Assembly (NCBI GenBank): GCA_019915015.1
Contig: JAHBBC010000088.1
Coordinates: 1 to 19,459 of the forward strand
Reading direction: 5' to 3'
Length of the DNA stretch: 19,459 bases
From: Auriscalpium vulgare
Lineage: Eukaryota > Basidiomycota > Agaricomycetes > Russulales > Auriscalpiaceae
A program made the position numbers and the translations under genes. Below are positions 16,964 to 19,459 of the stretch, one piece after another (position 1 is the stretch's first letter; each line of letters opens with the position of its first letter). The notes under the pieces are model-generated. The model saw only the letters and a program-made list of their open reading frames with translations. It was not told the DNA's origin and ran no database searches.

Positions 16964-17579
16964 CGGTCCTGTGGAACTGGCGGGGATTGCAAACCGGGAC
17001 CGAGGGGTTGCGAACTGAGAACGTAAGTACGCGAGGACTGAGGAGACGAGGACGATGCGGCAAACTGATTCGGAACTGCGTGTTTGGGATCAAGATGGGA
17101 GTGCTCAGCCGCCAGTGGCTTTCGAGGCGGGGCGGGACAGATATTCTGCATGAAAGCAGGCGCGGAGTGTTCGGGAAGATGTGAGCGTGCTTCGGAAGCG
17201 GTGACGTATGCGTGGCGAACCGCCGACTCGTCCGAGGAGTCGATTTGGGTATAGGCGATGATCCGGACATTGTCTCCTTCACCTTCGATGATCATGGCGA
17301 TGGAGTTGCCTTCGTCGACTTCGTCTTCAAAGTCGGGCTTGAGCAATTTGCTCCTCGCGAAACCGATGGTGTCCCCGAGGATATGTGGGGATGACGAGGC
17401 GGTCGCCTGTGTTCGGGTTGCGGATGGTGACCGTCTGGTCCTCATTCTGGAAGTTCTGAACGATCGACTCGGTGAGGACGTCGAAGGGGCGACCGAGGAG
17501 AATGTCGTAGGCAACGTTCCGCACGATATGAACCTGGAGGTACAATGTCATGCTTCCGAACTTGATAGGAACGTTACGT
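16960..17579 (-). pseudogene. Element 2 protease C-terminus and protease-RT linker
   Basis: The minus strand just right of the element 3 insertion gives NVPIKFGSMTLYLQVHIVRN and YDILLGRPFDVL, matching the end of the element 1 protease; this frame stops at 17327-17329. An overlapping frame (to 16960) carries the linker that leads into RT (FEDEVDEG, DSSDESAVRHAY). The catalytic Asp of the protease would lie beyond 17580 and is not in the window. Here the linker frame is offset by +1 from the protease frame, unlike the -1 in element 1; the matching position has TTT rather than TTTT. Confidence 0.7.
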
Positions 17580-18235
17580 TGATAGGTTCAGGCCGCGGGC
17601 AAGCGTGTAGCGAGACGTCGCGAGACGGGGAAGCAGCATGCGAGGCGCAGGGTCGCGGGAGCGGGGGTGATGGGAACGTGGTCCGGCGACCCAGGAGCAA
17701 CCGGGACTGGCGACGGAACGGATCACCGGAACGGGCTAGATCGGGAGGGCTTAGCGACGTAGGTAGAGCCACTACTTAGGGAGCTGCGCGAGACGTAGCA
17801 ACCGAATCAACCTGTGGGCGGCGCAAGCCACCCACACCCTTTACCTCACAGAAACTGTAGCCTGAGGCGCTACCAGACTTAGGAAGGAAGGACCCCACCG
17901 ATGTGGGAACAGGTAGGCAGGCGGACAGGCAAGAGGGGGTGCGACGGCCCATAGGCGGACGCTTCGCACACGGGTGCGAAGCACTCGGAGGAGGATCCCG
18001 TAGAGGGCATCCCCAGGCGGGTGAGTGTTTAGTTTGGTGTTTAGGCGGTAGGAGGTGGCCCCGCACGACCGCGGGGAGGGCACGAAGCGCAACAGCGACA
18101 CGAACACCTTCCCCCCTCAGCAAGACTAGTCACCCGACTGGATCGCGACGTATAGGAGGCAGTGTTGGTGGTTGTTGTCCTGTGAGGCACTCGCCGCACG
18201 CCCCGCTAGGGTCCGTCCCGGGTGATAGCGTATCA
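17580..18235 (+). repeat. 5' LTR of element 3
   Basis: 656 bp, same TGATA/TATCA ends. I see two differences from the element 1 LTRs: a C to G substitution near 17803 and one missing G near 18136. The 9-bp hairpin recurs at 17961-17982. Confidence 0.92.
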
Positions 18236-18238
18236 TTT

Positions 18239-18256
18239 TGGAGCCCACCGCGAGGG
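18239..18256 (+). other. Primer binding site of element 3
   Basis: TGGAGCCCACCGCGAGGG again begins three T's after the LTR, as in element 1. One G of the run just beyond it is missing. Confidence 0.65.
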
Positions 18257-18324
18257 TATGGTGATGACGATCGTGTTCGAGCTTTAAAATCAGCCTCGTA
18301 GACGGCACCCGGTCGCTGATCAAC

Positions 18325-19459
18325 ATGGCGCCGAAACCCAAGATAGCCCACCTCCCAACGCGAACACAGCCGCAGAGGACCACGAGGGCGGACGCTCGCA
18401 ATACGTCGCGACAGGCGGCCATAGAGGCAGAAATCGAGGAACCACAGACGAACAGGGGGAAGTCTCATCGCTATCAAGTCTGCCATCAGAAGAAGAGGAT
18501 CCGCATGGACCGACCCTCAGTAGGGAGATCCGACGCGCCGGAGAGGACCCTAGGTCCCTGATCACAGGAGGGGATCGCGTCACGATCGAGGGACTAGAAG
18601 GTTTGCTTCTGAATCTGATGGTGGCGATAGCGACCATCACACACGGCATGATCCGGAGGGGAATGCTCGAGGAACGAACGGGTCAGTCCGGGATGGGGAC
18701 GGGCCGTTTCCTTACAAGATAGGACTTCGCGAACACGTCGCGGAAGCTAGCACAATCCCCAAGAAGCTCCATCAAGCCGTTCGAGCCCCAGCAACCCAAA
18801 GTCGCCAACACAGTCAGGAATGAGTACACATCAACAAGGAACAGGAACGGGTGGAGGAGGCGGCGGCGGAGGCGGAGGCGGTGGAGGAGGGGGAGGCGGC
18901 GGACAACAGGCAATACCGCCTCAGCCCAACGTCGCGCCAGTCGCAATGCCTACCCGCGGGGACCGCAACGCACCGTCTTTCAATCAGAAGGCCCGCGAGT
19001 TACCGCGTTACTTCGACGAGCTGAACCATCTCTTTGCCCGGGCTCAACTAGCGGATGATACGGCGAAGAAGGCCATGCAGTGCGTTACCTAGACGTCGCG
19101 ACGGCTGAGGAGTGGGAAGCGAGCCGGAGTTTAAGGATCCCACCAAGACCTACCAAGACTTTCAGGACGCCATTGTTAACCTGTACCCGGGAGCCGATGA
19201 GGACCGCAAGTATACCATCGCGGACATGGACGCGCTCGTAGGCAGTCGGTACCGTCTGGGCATTGCGTCCGGCGGCGAGCTCAGCGAATTCTATCGGCAG
19301 TTCTTCGCGATCACCGACTTCCTGGTTAAGAAAAGCAGGATCTCGACCCGTGGAGCGCGATATCGCGTTTCCTTCGCGCTTTCCAGGACAGCCTCATGAA
19401 CAGGTGGCGACGAGACTGCAGATCAAATTGCCGGACCACGATAAAGAAACACCGTACCC
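18325..19459 (+). pseudogene. Element 3 gag, partial and frameshifted
   Basis: Starts at ATG 18325 with the same N-terminus as element 1 Gag, then loses the frame. Compared with element 1 there are single-base losses near 18446, 18613, 18657, 18752, 19070, 19124 and 19406 and single-base gains near 18734, 19352 and 19368, most in short homopolymers. Few substitutions are seen (near 18829 and 19180). The 18-Gly tract is unchanged. The capsid region continues to the window end; the zinc knuckle and protease lie outside. The mix of many indels with almost no substitutions points to consensus error more than to decay. Confidence 0.8.

Larger units (their letters stand above)
13486..17579 (-). mobile_element. 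Second Ty3/gypsy-type element (element 2), pol region, frame-broken
   Basis: Read on the minus strand, the order is protease C-terminus, linker, RT, RNase H, integrase, collinear with element 1 but clearly diverged at protein level: another family of the same lineage. Its 5' part is cut off by the insertion of element 3 at 17580. Reading frames change near 16960, 16090, 16028, 15453, 15171 and between about 14950 and 15036. Four of these (16090, 16028, 15453, 15171) are explained by one missing base in a homopolymer. No LTR of this element is recognised in the window. Confidence 0.85.
17580..19459 (+). mobile_element. Second copy of the element 1 family (element 3), 5' part, nested in element 2
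   Basis: An LTR, PBS and gag start nearly identical to element 1, cut by the window end. It is inserted in the protease coding region of element 2, in the opposite orientation. The four bases before it are ACGT; the matching duplication would lie outside the window. Differences from element 1 are mostly single-base length changes. Confidence 0.9.

Noticed and set aside
4483..19459. Repeat-induced point mutation of the retroelements
   Set aside because: Copies of the element 1 family differ by very few substitutions and no C-to-T bias is visible.
1..19459. CRISPR array, bacterial operon or phage defence system
   Set aside because: No regularly spaced repeats and no prokaryotic gene layout; introns and LTR elements show a eukaryotic origin.

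Overview
This window looks like genomic DNA of a basidiomycete fungus, probably an agaricomycete. It is GC-rich and contains a gene with six short introns (50-56 bp) that have GTAAG donors and mostly CTNAC branch sites. It also holds the C-terminal part of a tyrosine recombinase resembling those common in agaricomycetes, and Ty3/gypsy-type LTR retrotransposons. No bacterial operons, CRISPR arrays, rRNA or tRNA genes were seen.

Layout. 1-285: no gene; one GC-rich pair of alternative hairpins. 286-780 (minus): 5'-truncated tyrosine recombinase. 784-2790: no credible gene; degenerate GA/TTCG-rich minisatellite, many copies of CGAAGT/ACTTCG, and between 2158 and 2345 a cluster of inverted repeats including two perfect palindromes centred on CACGTG. 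2887-4482: first seven exons of a host gene of unknown function with a six-cysteine, Zn2Cys6-like motif. 4483-12695 (plus): a complete LTR retrotransposon, element 1, with 657-bp LTRs identical by eye, PBS, a gag-protease ORF, a pol ORF in the -1 frame, and a polypurine tract. It is inserted in exon 7 of the host gene with a CCGG target duplication. The rest of that exon resumes in frame at 12700 and ends at 13068. 13069-13485: intergenic. 13486-17579 (minus): pol and the end of the protease of a second, related but distinct element (element 2), broken into several frames. 17580-19459 (plus): 5' LTR and start of gag of a near-identical second copy of the element 1 family (element 3), nested in the protease of element 2 and cut by the window end.

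How it fits together. Element 1 is a recent insertion that splits a host gene; its first three bases supply an in-frame TGA. Element 3 is a recent insertion into element 2. Element 1 has the expected catalytic residues of RT, RNase H and integrase, and a retropepsin with DPG in place of DS/TG. Compared with element 2, however, its RT lacks about 17 residues around a conserved block, so this copy may not be autonomous. Most breaks in elements 2 and 3, and the phase mismatch at host intron 1, can be explained by single-base homopolymer length changes. That suggests consensus sequencing error rather than decay, and it also affects how far the apparent gag/pol frameshift should be trusted.

The points most worth checking are the GGGTTTT slip site placed after the protease, the RT deletion in a young element, the in-frame interrupted host gene, and the CACGTG palindromes built from the locally over-represented CGAAGTCA word.
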